Of a DNA stretch of 64,000 nt, positions 11,523 through 23,078 are shown piece by piece. How positions within the stretch are numbered: the first letter of the stretch is position 1; every line of letters begins with the position of its first letter. The notes under the pieces were generated by a model that saw only the letters and a program-made list of their open reading frames with translations, was not told where the DNA came from and did no database searches. The DNA is taken from assembly GCA_029948255.1 (NCBI GenBank), contig JALIZF010001790.1:248001-312000 (forward strand). Direction: 5' to 3'. Source of the stretch: Telmatactis stephensoni (Eukaryota; Cnidaria; Anthozoa; Actiniaria; Isophelliidae). The translations under genes and the position numbers were made by a program.

Positions 11523-11625
11523 GACCCGGTTGTTCGAAAGACGATTAGCGTTAACCCAGGATTAAATCCAAAGAAAACCATTTTAACCCAGGATTAGAGT
11601 TAATCGCCCTTCGAACAACCGGGCC
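11523..11625. mobile_element. MITE, 103 bp, CTG target duplication
   Basis: The left end GACCCGGTTGTTCGAA and right end TTCGAACAACCGGGCC are inverted copies, with inner TTAACCCAGGATTA segments. CTG flanks each side (11520-11522 and 11626-11628). Confidence 0.8.
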
Positions 11626-11652
11626 CTGAACTCTAACTCTGTAATACATATC

Positions 11653-12782
11653 TTAGAATAAACCACTTCTGTAACTTTTACTAAACAACTCTATGCATAA
11701 ATTGCTTTCACCGGTAAGCTCAAGACATCGCTTATTTAGAACCGAACCTAATGCAATGGATGTACAAGCTGAGAAGATGCGTCCTGCTCCAAAGAAACAA
11801 CCAATCACAGATCTCTTAAATGCAGTGTGACTGTCAGTTGGTGAGCCGGTAGCAAGTGCATTTGCATAAGACATACCGCTTATCATACCAACAGCATACG
11901 TAAATATCACGCATATAAATGCATCGAGCTCCATTTGAACCCATACTATATAATTCATTAATGAAAGACCTATAAAACTCGAAGATAAACTGAACCACCC
12001 AATACGGTTGGTGCTATGGAATATATATGATTTTGGACCGGTGAAAGAGCGATGAGATCGTCCAATTAGCTCCCCTATACAGGTGGAAGCAATGAGATAA
12101 TAGAAATTGGGGGGTTGGACCGACGGTAAAACGTAAGAAAGAAGAAATGTTTGAAGTGCATAGGATAAATACATGGAGTAATTCGGTACAAAAGAGATTT
12201 CTAGTAAATAGAGCTTGATTAAACATGGTACTGTTGGTGATAGTTTGGTTGATGGGGGAGGTGGTGATGAAGGTGTTGGTAATTGCTGTGAAAAGAATTT
12301 TGATTCAACAGATAAATGTAGTTGTGGTCGTGGTGATAAAGGAGGTGTTGATGGAGAGAACTGTGGATGTGGTGAAATGTGTTGTGATGGAGATGATAGT
12401 AGTAATGGCGATGAAATGGATATTGATTCATTTGATTGCAGTTGTAATGATAACGAAGATGAAAATTTCGCTGATGATGATGATGGTGATGATTTCTGTT
12501 CAAATGGTGAAGGTGATGGTACCGATGTCCAACTTAAGTTTGAGCAGCAAGTGGTCTCTTCAAAACCTTTTAAACAGTCAATATTTACTTCCAGTGCGCA
12601 CTTCACATCTTGGTTGTCCTGCATTACGTGATCATGCAGTTGATGATGAACATCATGTTTTTCTATTTCTGAGTTCAAAGACTCATAAAGTATACAGTGA
12701 TAGCAAAATGGGTAAAGGCAGACCAGTAGCACTCTCATCAGGGTAAGGATTACCATGGAACTGCCCAAGTAGTTTCTGAAAA
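11653..12782 (-). CDS. CLN3/battenin-like membrane protein, copy A, exon 2
   Basis: This last coding exon joins exon 1 at 15844-16288; together they encode 524 residues. On the minus strand the acceptor CTATTAG|TTTTCAG continues the phase-1 donor of exon 1 in frame. The nearest AG (TTTTCAG) would break the frame, which decides the start. The C-terminal half has the CLN3-like block GMISGMSYANALA...GAGRIFSAC, matching GILHGSTIVHTLA...VGRLAAGLL of copies B-E, so it is a diverged paralogue of the same multipass lysosomal/endosomal family. Unlike them it has a long Ser/Pro-rich hydrophilic loop (about 12250-12560) between membrane segments. Upstream frame that reads as PSLLPSLLP is intronic polypyrimidine, not protein. 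Exact substrate unknown. Confidence 0.65.
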
Positions 12783-12859
12783 CTAATAGAAAACCAAGCC
12801 CTTTATATATGTGAGTAAATAGAAAACATGATGTTGTTGAATAGGCAGCCTGTGAACAG

Positions 12860-12955
12860 GCTTTTGGGAGGGAGGGGAGGAGGGAGGGGAGGAGGGAGGG
12901 GCGCAAATACGGGGTGGGGAGGAAGGGGAGAGAGGAGGAGGAAGGAGAGGGGCTA
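12860..12955 (+). repeat. G-rich purine tract in the intron of copy A
   Basis: Runs of GGGAGG/GGGGAGGA lie about 80 bases upstream of the exon-2 acceptor. Read on the gene's strand this is a C-rich pyrimidine tract. Copies C and D also have C-runs near the same acceptor. Confidence 0.7.
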
Positions 12956-13107
12956 CTTCATTGTGTACACCTATTTCAAAAAAGGCTGTTGTATGAGAAG
13001 CCTAAAGCCAGCGCCTATAGACCGAAAAGGAGTATGGGTAGTTGACGTCGTTCACTTTTCAATTTTGGTCATGATTTTTAACATCAAAAAATGTCTTTGG
13101 TATATAA

Positions 13108-13336
13108 GACCCAATCCATACGGCGTATTCTTCATGTACTTAATTGCTGCCGTGCATAATTCAGAATTAAGTACGGCAAAAATACGAGAGGGCCTGTCGT
13201 GTTACACGGCAAAGGAACGTCAACTGATTCATGCGGCGTACATTTGTAGTGCCGAATCAAATAGATATTCCCGTAATCCAGCTTTACATTATGAACGGTA
13301 GCAATTAAGTACATGAAAAATACGCCATATTGGGCC
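13108..13336. mobile_element. Tourist-like MITE, 229 bp, TAA target duplication
   Basis: Ends are inverted (GACCCAATCCATACGGCGTA versus TACGCCATATTGGGCC) with inner TCATGTACTTAATTGCTGCC. TAA flanks both sides (13105-13107 and 13337-13339). The copy at 47499-47733 is the same family. It lies in the intron of CLN3-like copy A. Confidence 0.85.
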
Positions 13337-14464
13337 TAAGGTTGGGACAAGCTGGTTGTGAATTGCCACGTGTGTTAATTTTCGTGGAATTTCACAATTT
13401 CATGAGTTTTGACCTAAACTTCTTTACTTTTTTTCCGATAGCGTGTTTTGAAATGCGTCTGGGTGTGTTGTTGTGCATATATATTTACATCCCTAGTTCA
13501 TTGCCTGTTTTCATACCGTGGGAAACTGGGTACGAGTCCCTAAATTATGGTAACGGCAACACAACAGTCGCATTGCCAGAAGCTAGCTGAAGGAGCACAT
13601 CAAGATATACAAAATCCCGAAGTTTGTTTGAACAACGACTTACAGCCGTTAGAGTTACAGCCGTTACAGTTAATACCAAGTTTAAGGTGGCCCGTACCTA
13701 TTGATTTGTTTGTTGGGCATGAATTTCAATCGCGTCCGGCTTTTTACATTAAAACCCTGTCCGATTTCTGAGAAATTTGATTCCATTTGTCTACAAGCCT
13801 TGAAATTTGTATCGGTAATGATTTTTCTGCGAATTAGATCAAATAATTCGAGGTATCAGACGATTTTTAAAAATGGCTTTATGAGAAAAATTGGTCAGAA
13901 ATCCAAAATTCTAAGGTGAATTTTTTTCCTATTTCGTTAATCAAGTAGAAAGTCATAGAGGACTACATGCAACATGTATCGCGCCAATTTAATAAGTTGC
14001 GATACAAAATTTGCGATACATGTTTGCGATACAAGTTGCGATACAAAATTTGCGCTGCCTGTTACGACGCAAAATGTTATAGTCAAAACTACCGCCAAAA
14101 TCTCAACAAAATTTCAAAAACAGCGATAACCGTATCTGTTATAAGAAAGACAAATGCCTATTGTAACTTGTGAACAAAATATGGAGACATGAAAAGCTAA
14201 ACGCCAATGTTATCCTCAAGCAAACTTGGGGAGTAATTTTTGTGACCACGAGATGAACGTTGCGAATTTTGAAATTTTGACGTCTACACTGATTCTGCCG
14301 AATTGTTTCGTGAAATTTTCTAGGTATGGGATAGAACAAGATGTTAACAACTACATCGAGTCGACGTTCGAGCTGCCAAGGTAAAACCCTCATGGGTTGT
14401 TAATTTATTCAAAACAACACCTCTGTTGCAAAATTCCGGACGGGATCTAGTACTTCTACTTCGT

Positions 14465-14590
14465 GCAACAAAGAAAATTTGTTGCGCGCGAGGTGGTAAT
14501 ACGAGCAACATTTGCTCTGCAACTTGCAACGCAACAATGTTGCACGACAGGTTGCACGATTTTGTTGCTCGTATTACCGGGCCTTAAAGA
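14465..14590. repeat. Inner palindrome at the centre of the fold-back element
   Basis: GGTAATACGAGCAACA on the left pairs with TGTTGCTCGTATTACC-like sequence on the right, around GCAACAATGTTGC. It looks like a small MITE nested at the centre. Confidence 0.6.
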
Positions 14591-15353
14591 CAGTAGTTCT
14601 CTGAATTTAATTGCTCCTGAGTCTAGATCCCGTGCGGAATTTTGCAACAGAGTTGTTGTTTTGAATAAATTAACAAACCATGAGGGTTTTACCTTGGCCG
14701 CTCGAACGTCGACTCGATGTAGTTGCTTACTTTTGCAGCTAACTGAATTATACCTAGTGCAGCAAACACAACGGCACTTGGCAACAGGTATGTTAACATC
14801 TTGTTCTATCCCATACCTAGAAAATTTCACGAAACAATTCGACAGAATTTGAAGACTTCGAAGGAATACAAATTCGCAACGTTCCCCTCGTGGTCACAAA
14901 AATTACTCCCCAAGTTTGCTTGAGGATAATATTGGCGTTTAGCTTTTCATGTCTCCATATTTTGTTCATAAGTTACAATAGGCATTTGTCTTTCTTATAG
15001 CAGATATGGTTCTCGCTGTTTTTGAAATTTTGTTGAGATTTTGGCGGTAGTTTTGACTATAAAATTTTGCGTCGTACGTAACAGGCAGCGCAAACTTTGT
15101 ATCGCAACTTATAAGGATTAAATTGGCGCGATACATGTTGCATGTAGTCCTCTATGGCTTTCTAATCACCTGTTCAAAATATTGAGGTAACTTAATGAAT
15201 TACGTAGAAGTAAACCACTATGTTTATTTACAGAAGCACTATTTTTTGCATAATTTTGTCGATTTGTCGAAAGACGTGCGGTGTTTTCCTAACTTTGATT
15301 TTCAGTTTTAAGCTTACCAATTTCTTTGCTCGTAAAATTGTATTATATAAAGC

Positions 15354-15531
15354 AAATAGATCAGGCGTAGCTATGTTCTGTACTCTGATGAAACACTCCT
15401 GAAGCTGTAAAACACTCAAAAAGCTATAGAAATCACTCGCCTACGGCTCGTGATTTCTATAACTTTTTTCGTGTTTTACAGCTCCAGTCTGTTCCATCAG
15501 AGTACAGAACATAGCTACGCCTGATCTATTT
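15354..15531. mobile_element. Nested MITE, 178 bp
   Basis: AAATAGATCAGGCGTAGCTA on the left is the inverse of the right end, with further matching TGTTCTGTACTCTGATG and TAGAAATCAC segments. It sits in the right arm only of the larger fold-back element, so it inserted later. A piece of the same end (ATCAGGCGTAGCT) occurs near 19335. Confidence 0.8.
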
Positions 15532-15843
15532 GTTAATTGGATTTATGGCCAATTTTTCTTATAAAGCCATTTTTAAAAATCGTCTGATATCTCGAATTAT
15601 TTGATCTAATTCGCAGAAAAATCATGATCATTAGCAGTACAAATTTCAAGGCTTGTAGACAAATAGCTACAAATTCCTCAGAAATCGGACAAGATTTTAA
15701 TGTAAAAAGACGCGATTAAAAGTTATGTCTGACAAACAAATCAATAGGTACGGGCCACCTTAAGTTGTCCGCACATCCATATATTTCTTTGTAAATTCTA
15801 TCATTTTTGAACTGCTGTAAGGTCAAAACTAAATTTCACATAC

Positions 15844-16288
15844 CTATATCGGCTAGTAGTGCAAACATTTTACCGATACCACCTCCTATACAAAACCCTT
15901 GTATAGCAGAACCACCACGGAACCTTACACTAAGGCATGCTGCCGCGTTGTCAAGGAATCCCATCGCCACCCCGACTAGTCCAACTGCCACAAAGCAAAG
16001 GTTGACGTCCTGGACAAAACCAAGGGTAACAATCCCCATCATGGCTAACAACGTACCAACCCATATCTTGTGGTAACTGTAGATATAAGTGCTACGAGTA
16101 CACAATGTAACTGTAGTTATGAAGAATAGACCGCTTATCATTAGTCCAACGTAACCATGGCAACCTGCCACGCGTATCTGTGTAGCGACGATGGTTGTGT
16201 CGTATATAAACATTTCTACGATTCCAAACAACAAAAATGCCAACATTCTTTGGCGTTCAGGTTTGTACTTGAAGATATCGGTGAACAT
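15844..16288 (-). CDS. CLN3/battenin-like membrane protein, copy A, exon 1
   Basis: This exon encodes about 148 residues with four to five hydrophobic segments, starting MFTDIFKYKPERQRMLAFLL. It ends GATATAG|GTATGT, a phase-1 donor at the same position as the exon-1 donors of copies B and D. The last part, GFLDNAAACL...GGSAIQGFCIGGGIGKM, aligns in position with AGAVEELASAFQTGCN of copies B and D and with the GTG-type turn of CLN3 proteins. An acceptor-like TTTGTAG lies just upstream of the ATG, so a 5' non-coding exon is possible. The family works in endolysosomal membranes; nothing here fixes a substrate. The 2.07-kb fold-back element and a MITE fill the following intron. Confidence 0.6.
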
Positions 16289-16380
16289 TTTCTTGAATTG
16301 TCTACAAATAAAAATATGGTTACTCAGCGGGCTTGAAATATAGATATGTAAACTCGACGGGATATTCGGACAATTAGTCG

Positions 16381-16440
16381 GTTAATACACTGCTTTCTCA
16401 AAGCGGGAGGTTCCGAGTTCGATTCCCAGTTACCTCATAC
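16381..16440 (+). repeat. tRNA-like relic (SINE head)
   Basis: GGTTCCGAGTTCGATTCCC is a good pol III B box, preceded by a weak A-box-like GTCGGTTAATACACTG. It does not fold into a convincing tRNA and is probably a decayed tRNA-derived SINE. Confidence 0.4.
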
Positions 16441-16987
16441 AATTGATCGATTCATCTCCATGTTGTGTAGCTGTATTTGATAAGCTTTAAATTCCCTTCA
16501 AGGCCCACTTGGATGAAAATCGATGAAAATTGAAAACGGTTTATTTCTATCTGAAGATGAATGTAGTTAAATAACTGTCTACCCTCTGCCGCCCAAAACT
16601 CTGCATTTCAAGCTCATTTTCAAAGAGAAATTTTGATATTTTAATATCAAATAAAAAAAAGTCTAAAAAGTCTAAAAGAACAATAGGGTTGAGTAAATGA
16701 CGTCATTTACCCACAACACTTGACATTTTCTCGCTAACTCACTGTCAGAGTAAATAAATATGATGTCAAAAATATAAAAGCCTATTTATCATGGTGAAAT
16801 CTCAATTACATCAATTTTATACATATATGTCATAAATCACTTTATCAATGATATTAAAATACGTTTACACTTTATAGTCGACCAGTAATCATAGAAACAT
16901 ATTATTTCTTTGAGCTAGAGTAGATTGAAAACGGTTAGGACAGGAACTTCTAATGTTTTTATAGACACCGCGACACGGTCTTGCCAC

Positions 16988-17226
16988 GGCGCGATCGGTT
17001 TCACACTAATACGATATACGATATCTGTTCTAGACAACGATACTTTAATAGTCTCTATGGTGATTGAACACGAGAGCAAGAATCCTCTTTCTTCTTTATT
17101 GATACGTTGTTTGGCGCGGTCTGTTTCACACTAATACGATATCTGTTTTAGACAACGATATTTCGTCTCTATGGTGACTGAACACGAAAGCAAGAATTCT
17201 CTTTCTTCTTTGTTGATACGTTGTTA
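16988..17226. repeat. Tandem duplication, two units of about 115-125 bp
   Basis: Units start at 16988 and 17113; both have GGCGCG, TTTCACACTAATACGATA, TCTATGGTGA and CTCTTTCTTCTTT before GATACGTTGTT. Confidence 0.85.
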
Positions 17227-17880
17227 TTCATCATTAAGATCTGCAGACAGAATTAATTCATATTCCAGGTTTTAAGAAGGAGAGAGAATTTCTTTCAGCT
17301 AAAACACTACTTTTTCAATAATTTAGTCATAAATACCTGAAAAAGATCAATCTCTACGATTCATAACATTGAAATGCCCGGAAACTTTTCAAACTTTTGG
17401 ATGTTCTGTTAGCTTTAAACTGAGTATTTTGAACTTAATATAACAGAAATATAAATATTTTAACAGGAAATATATTTGCTCTTTGCGGTTTTTCACTCGG
17501 GTTTTCAACAGGTTGAATTTACGGAGTTGAAAAATTAATGATCAGGTTGGCTATAAAAGATTGACCTGAATTGCAATAAAACTGCAGCGGGGGACAAAAG
17601 GTTTCGAACACTTCCCTGTGTAATGACCCCCTTTCCCCCTATCCAATGTTGGCTGGTTTGCCGTGGCGCTGGACTTCCAGAAGGGAACCAACATTGATTT
17701 GGGGGAGCGGGGGTGTTCGAACTATTTTTGGCCGCCGCTGTGGCCAGTTGATACAATGAAAACAAACATAGGTATCATAGAAAACCCTGGTGAAATATTA
17801 GGGACCTTAAGCACATAATATGAGTACGAAATCTGACTAATTAGCATATTGCAAAACGTGTTGAATGCAGTATTCTCCAT
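17227..17880. other. Intergenic DNA, nothing recognised
   Basis: A small inverted motif (CCAATGTTGG...CCAACATTG) lies at about 17640-17700 in an unidentified repeat-like stretch. No gene is supported. Confidence 0.4.
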
Positions 17881-17886
17881 TTGTAA

Positions 17887-18086
17887 GGGGGTGTTTACAT
17901 GGCACTAGGATCATCCTACCTGCTATACATTTACTGCATTCTGTTTAGTAGGATGATCCTAGTACCCGAATTGAAGATACAAATTTCCATGTAAACAGAA
18001 TGCAGTAAATGAATAGCAGGTAGGATGATTCGCCTGCTAGGATGATCCTAGTGCTAGGATGATCCTAGTGCCATGTAAACAGCCCC
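17887..18086. mobile_element. Tourist-like MITE, 200 bp, TAA target duplication
   Basis: Ends are GGGGGTGTTTACATGGCACT and the complement of GGGGCTGTTTACATGGCACT. TAA flanks lie at 17884-17886 and 18087-18089. The interior repeats AGGATGATCCTA several times, a short self-complementary unit, once tandemly near the right end. Confidence 0.85.
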
Positions 18087-18089
18087 TAA

Positions 18090-19352
18090 GTCAGCACGCT
18101 TCGGTCACAGTTTTTCTGGAGACGCTCCGCATTGTCTTGTAGATGTTTTTCCCACGTCTATAACGTTTATACGTGCATTCGGGCTAACTATACAGACTAC
18201 ACGACGAAGAACACTGCAGCACAAGCAACTGAGTGTGCTCAGTGGAAACAAATAAGTTAAAATATTTGAATTTTTGTAGTACGTTCATACGTATCATATC
18301 AGTTCAGTGAAGCACTTCAATACAATCATGATACAAAAAGGGGCAATACGTTAGCAAACTCGTGCTTTAGATGTCAAATTTGGGTACAAAATTTATGTAC
18401 TTTCTGTTGAAATTACAGATATCTTCAAAAACATTATATTTATCCAGAAGTAACATTAATTTGCATTTTAATTTTCGTGTAAATCCTGTCAAATTTCGTA
18501 AACTTATTCATACTTGTAATTTGTGCCAAATTTCTTAGTGAACAATATAAATATCACTTAGTTGCCTTAGAAATTTGGTGGTTTTCGTATTTTGGGAAAT
18601 CTGATTTTAAAATCGCTGATTTTTACACCTAAGAGATACCACGAGCATACTCGATCATTTTACAATGGAGTCACCCCCCCGGGACTGGAGTGTAATAGTC
18701 AAAAAGCGGAAACATGCCAACTGAAAACAAAAGAATAGAAGTCTATACAGTTTTCGCTTTTATATCATGCTGCTGTTATGATAAACGTTCGAGTTTGACC
18801 GCTAAAACTCACCTTCTTCACGGCCTCCAGTTCAAAATGCTCCTGGGTCGTTGAATATCTCTTTTATGAAAAAGCTCGATAGCTTAAAAGATGCACGGAA
18901 GCACATATGTATTAATTGGAAATGATTAAATGCTGTAATTCTTCAAATACGCGTACAATAGAGGAACCAATAACCGGCCAGTGAAACCAGACATAACAGA
19001 AATTAATGACCTTGTACAGAAAGTCCAATTGGAGGTACACGGTCAGGTCGTTACCAAGGGAGCTTGCAAACAGTGCAAAGAGCCGTCAAACTCTCAAGAT
19101 CAAGAAGCCAATTCAAACCATAATTTATCCCTGCTATTACTAACGTTTCTTTTATTGCTTCACCACCATGTGACCGTTACATTATGCTTATCTCTGATTG
19201 GCTAATTCTTCTTGTAAACAAACTTTACACTGAGCTGTGTGGTTAGCTGTGTGCTTGTTTTATTTCGGAAAAAAGGTTGTACGTTGTCTTCAAATTTGAC
19301 TTGAAATGTAAATAAATCTCAAATGGTTTAATTGATCAGGCGTAGCTGTGTT
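18090..19352. other. Intergenic DNA, nothing recognised
   Basis: No gene or repeat could be supported. A CCAAT box (CTGATTGG) lies at 19194-19201. Confidence 0.35.
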
Positions 19353-20003
19353 CTATCCCGGGGGGGAACTCCGATCGTAAATGGACGGCTTTTAGGGGTC
19401 AAAATCTGCAATCTGGTACCTTTTAGGGTGTCTCAAATGTTATCGGACTACCAGAGGCATAGACCACTTTCAAAAATGGCGGCCTAGTACATGAGAACGA
19501 GGCCACAAAGGCCTTGTTACCAGAAAATAAGCGTGGCGACACTTCTATTGCTATCAAAGACGATGTGTTCCTTTTCCTTTTAAAATACCTATTTTATGTG
19601 CATTTTACAGGATAATTTTTATATATTTAGAATCATTTGATGCGATGTTGATTTTGGAGGCCTTTCTGGCCTCGTTATCGTGAACAATGAGCCCGCCATT
19701 TTTGAAAGTCGTCTATAGCTGGTACCTTTTAGGGACTGTTTTGGGGTAAATAAACTACCTAAAATAGGCATGAAAGGGACGATTTCGATGATCTGAATGG
19801 AATCTTCAAAGCACATCGATAACAAATGTTTTATTACTTTAATTCTTTATTATTGTTTTTGAATTGGTACCTTTTAGGGGTAGAAGTGAATTGTTGCCAC
19901 TCCCACTCAGGTACCTTTTAGGGATCATTTTTAAAATTTCCGACGAGCATCCCCGTCCTCTTATAAATAGGAGTTCCCCCCCCCCCCCCCCCCGGGTGTT
20001 CTA
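19353..20003. repeat. Repeat element bounded by C/G runs with internal GGTACCTTTTAGGG units
   Basis: The left end CCCGGGGGGGAACTCC is inverted at the right (GGAGTTCC then a run of about 18 C, then GGG). TGTTCTAT lies just outside both ends. GGTACCTTTTAGGG occurs four times inside, at about 19415, 19731, 19866 and 19910, in one orientation. It is probably a non-autonomous mobile element; class unknown. Confidence 0.55.
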
Positions 20004-20157
20004 TACTCTAAGCAGAGCAGATAAAACACGACTGGAGCTGTAGAATCCAAAAGAAATGATAGAATTCACGAGAAACCGAAGGAAAAACCGGAGAACCCGG
20101 AGAAAAAACCCTCGTGGCATGGTAGAGAACACATCAAACAAACTCATGCTCAGTTCA

Positions 20158-20222
20158 CTTATGGTACAGCGCCCGAGCTGGATGGCCATCGCTCTCACCG
20201 CTCGGCTAACCATGCTGCCATG
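20158..20222 (-). repeat. tRNA-like segment, probable SINE head
   Basis: On the minus strand GGCAGCATGGTTAGCCGAGC resembles a tRNA acceptor plus A box, but there is no proper B box or TψC arm afterwards. Not a functional tRNA. Confidence 0.35.
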
Positions 20223-20718
20223 AAAGAAAGTTAACTAACTATTCAATGTGCCGCCATGCGTAGCAAAGGGTATATAAAAGAGAGAACAATCGGTCAATCG
20301 ACAGTCGCGGATCGAGAGCTCAAACGCAGGAAGACCAGGGAATAAGGCGCCACTCAAAGGTTCGGAAGAGGGTGTACGAGAGAAATTACATGTATTGTTT
20401 TAACCCGCCCGTGCCCCACCCTGTGATCTTTGATCACGCGCGGCATGCTCCTCACCACGCGGACTCGCGTGCTGCCCATATCTCCATTGTGGAGCATTGT
20501 TGCGCATTCAATGCAATATATCACTATATACTGGGTACTAGTAGATAATAAACAACAGAATACAATGGGTTTAGAGCCTACTGTCAAATATTATGCGTAC
20601 TATTCTTTCACGGGTTAAATACAATCACTCTAACAACATTTGAATGCGAAAAGAAATTTTAAAAACGATTGTGCCTAGTAGTTTAGATGTGAAATGTCAT
20701 AAGCATAAGAGTCTCTAC
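20223..20718. other. Downstream flank of CLN3-like copy B
   Basis: No gene supported; likely holds the 3' UTR of copy B. Confidence 0.35.
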
Positions 20719-21545
20719 TCATTTGCAACCCAGGTTTTCACTCCATCCCAGACTAAATTGGGACCTTGCAAAGCAAAATCTCCCTTGTAGTAGTCTATTT
20801 GTGCAATGATCTCTGAGGTATTTCTCTATAAACAGGCCTAGCAACCCCGCTGCCAAACGACCCACATCAGGTCCAACTTCAACCATTCCCAAAGCAATGC
20901 CTTTATCCATTGTGTCGACGAAAGTATCAGCTGTCGAGGCAAGAGTATGGACAATAGTCGATCCATGTAGAATCCCTTGGGTGAAACACAAAATCAACAC
21001 GATGTAAACACTAGAGACAAAACGATACCACGATGCAACTAAGAAAAACAACAAATGACCGATATTGAGGAGAACAAGAATCCAAATCTTTCGAATCTTG
21101 AAGACGCTGAGCCATTGAGGACACAAACAGGAAATCAAGAGTAGCTCAATGCCGCCGAGTAAACGCCCTCCATCGTGCATAAAGGCGTAATATATATAGT
21201 GATCTCGTATTTCAAATGGTGTAGATTGAAATGCTAATGTAGTGTTTATAGCTTGTATCGAAAGCGTTATAGTTAAATAGCTAAGACAATTATAAGTTAT
21301 AAATGGATAAGTTTCAACAAAAAACATCAGCTTCGACAATGTCTTTGAGCGCGTCGCTGTGTCGTTCTTTTCGAGGTCTTGACAGGAATCAGTCGATACT
21401 GGGATGTACTCAGACGCCGTTTTGCTTAAACTGTTTTGGGGATTACTTTTCTTAAGAATAAGGTAGAAGGCAAATGGCAGAAGACAAAGTGGAATACAGC
21501 CAGCGATGACCTTTCGTGGAGCCACACACACGTGTACTGTCAGTA
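20719..21545 (-). CDS. CLN3/battenin-like membrane protein, copy B, exon 2
   Basis: Spliced to exon 1 at 23079-23532 this gives a complete 426-residue multipass protein, close to the usual ~440 of CLN3. The acceptor TTTCTTTGCAG precedes TACTGACAG, and the phase-1 join restores V-LTVHVCVAPRK. A hydrophilic acidic loop (STDSCQDLEKNDTATRSK) comes before the second membrane half. The family block GILHGSTIVHTLA (about where CLN3 has EGLLGG...NTF) is followed by IALGMVEVGPDVGRLAAGLL and the end LGCK. The exon is 15 bases shorter than in D and E, lacking five loop codons. By family it should sit in lysosomal or endosomal membranes; transport role inferred only. Confidence 0.7.
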
Positions 21546-23078
21546 CTGCAAAGAAATTCAGCAGTAGTCACTCATAAAATCAAAGAATTGGAAACGATTA
21601 ATTTATGCTACATAACTTTGGTCGAACTCACCAACGTCCCGAGACTCAGTTTAACGAACGAAGGAAGCAGAATTAAAGCGGAAGTATCAAACTGCGCACA
21701 CTCAGTATCCACCATTCATTGTCTCTTTCTCACAACTAGTTGAGAATCTGCTTCCGTCGCTCATATGAAAACCAGCCGAGACGGAAGCCAAAACAGAAGG
21801 AGCGGAACAATTCCATTTTCTTATTCTTCCTGCGTTTCTGCTTCTGTCGTTTATGTCAACGTGAAAACCAGAAGAACGCAAGCGGAAGCAGAGACGGAAA
21901 CATCCTGGATAGGCCGATCAAAAGTTATCTTGGAAGGTAAAATTAATTGTTTAGGGTGAGCATTCCATTGCGTTATGCATTTCAAACACGAAATTTGATT
22001 ACAACCATTTTCATATTGCTAACGTTACTTGACGCGCGATGCCCTATCCCCGTCTCTGATGAACTCCTTGACCGGAACGAAACATGCTGTTCACGTTAGT
22101 ATATATTACAATAATATTGTTATGCATTAAATTGTTTTTCTAACAGAATTAGAATGAGAAAATTAAGGAGGCTTCCTACAATTTCTCTAGTACACGACCG
22201 GTCAAATTGAAACGGCTATAGTTCTTACATGAAAGCATCCACAGTTATGAACTTTCGTTCGCTTTTCACATAAAGACTGAAGTTTTTAATGGTATGTGTT
22301 TTGTTTACATCGGGGTTACCATAGCGACGAAAAGATGACGTCACGTACCGTTTTAGATTCCAAGCAATTTTACGCGTTTTTTGACCTAAACTTTTAAAAC
22401 GACATACAAGGCGTTAATATTTAGGACTTAATAATAATTTAATAATAATTGATTTATTTATATTTTATTTAAAATTAAAGCTACCAGCTTATGTAAAGTC
22501 AGGATCAGAATGAATCACTTCGTACGACAGCTCACGTGTCGTGCTGTCCTCAATGGGGGTCATTCAAATTGCCACTACTCAAGTACCCCATACTGACCTC
22601 ACACGTATGAATGCTCCTACACAAAGACCTAAGATTATAACCATTACATAATGCCTCTAGATAATGCTCAAATAAATACAGCCAAGAGAAAACATAAAAA
22701 TCCTATTTACGCGCAAATATTCCATGTTTATAAAGCGCAAATTCAACAATACAGTTTTGAAATGCGCTATGAAATAAAACAATAAATAATAGAATAATCA
22801 TATTAAAAATTTCTGATAACTTTGCCTAGCAAAAATTTCTAATGACTTTGCCTAGCGGCATATTAATTTTGGAGAAATTCGTATTAACGGATTTTGAAAT
22901 ATTAGAGGCGCAATTTTCTAACCCCAAAAATAACAATGTACTGTCAGTTTCGACTCAATAATTTTAAAATCACAGCAGCATGACAACTCTTGGACTGTCT
23001 GGATGTTGTTCGTATATCAGACTACTATTGCACTAGCTTGCTGCTTGCTAAATCTTGAACACAAAAGCTGCAACTTAC
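21546..23078 (-). other. Intron of CLN3-like copy B
   Basis: A 1533-base intron with GTAAGT donor and TTTGCAG acceptor. Its first ~40 bases (through GATTTAGCAAGC) are shared with the intron of copy D. No other gene is seen. A TGACGTCA site lies at 22336-22343. Confidence 0.6.

Larger units (their letters stand above)
13686..15759. mobile_element. Large fold-back element, about 2.07 kb, TTAA target duplication
   Basis: The outer ends GGTGGCCCGTACCTATTGAT and complement are flanked by TTAA (13682-13685 and 15760-15763). Inverted similarity runs deep into both halves: CAATCGCGTCCGGC/GACGCGATT, GGCGCGATACATGTTGCATG, AGGACTACATGC, CAAGCAAACTTGGGGAGTAA and GTCGACTCGATGTAG all recur in opposite orientation. 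No transposase is seen. TTAA flanks fit Kolobok or piggyBac; the TTAAGGTG end recurs in the element at 44.1 kb. Secondary insertions lie inside (14465-14590 and about 15165-15550). It occupies most of the intron of CLN3-like copy A. Confidence 0.85.

Noticed and set aside
12215..12746. Two long plus-strand frames rich in Gly/Asp/Val
   Set aside because: They lie opposite the Ser/Pro-rich loop of CLN3-like copy A; composition comes from the repeat-like antisense strand.
14463..14852. 129-codon frame at the centre of the 2.07-kb fold-back element
   Set aside because: It follows inverted-repeat DNA with GCAAC-rich low-complexity sequence; no domain is visible and the mirror frame on minus is similar.
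20158..20222. Possible tRNA gene on minus
   Set aside because: The start resembles a tRNA but the TψC arm and acceptor pairing are missing.
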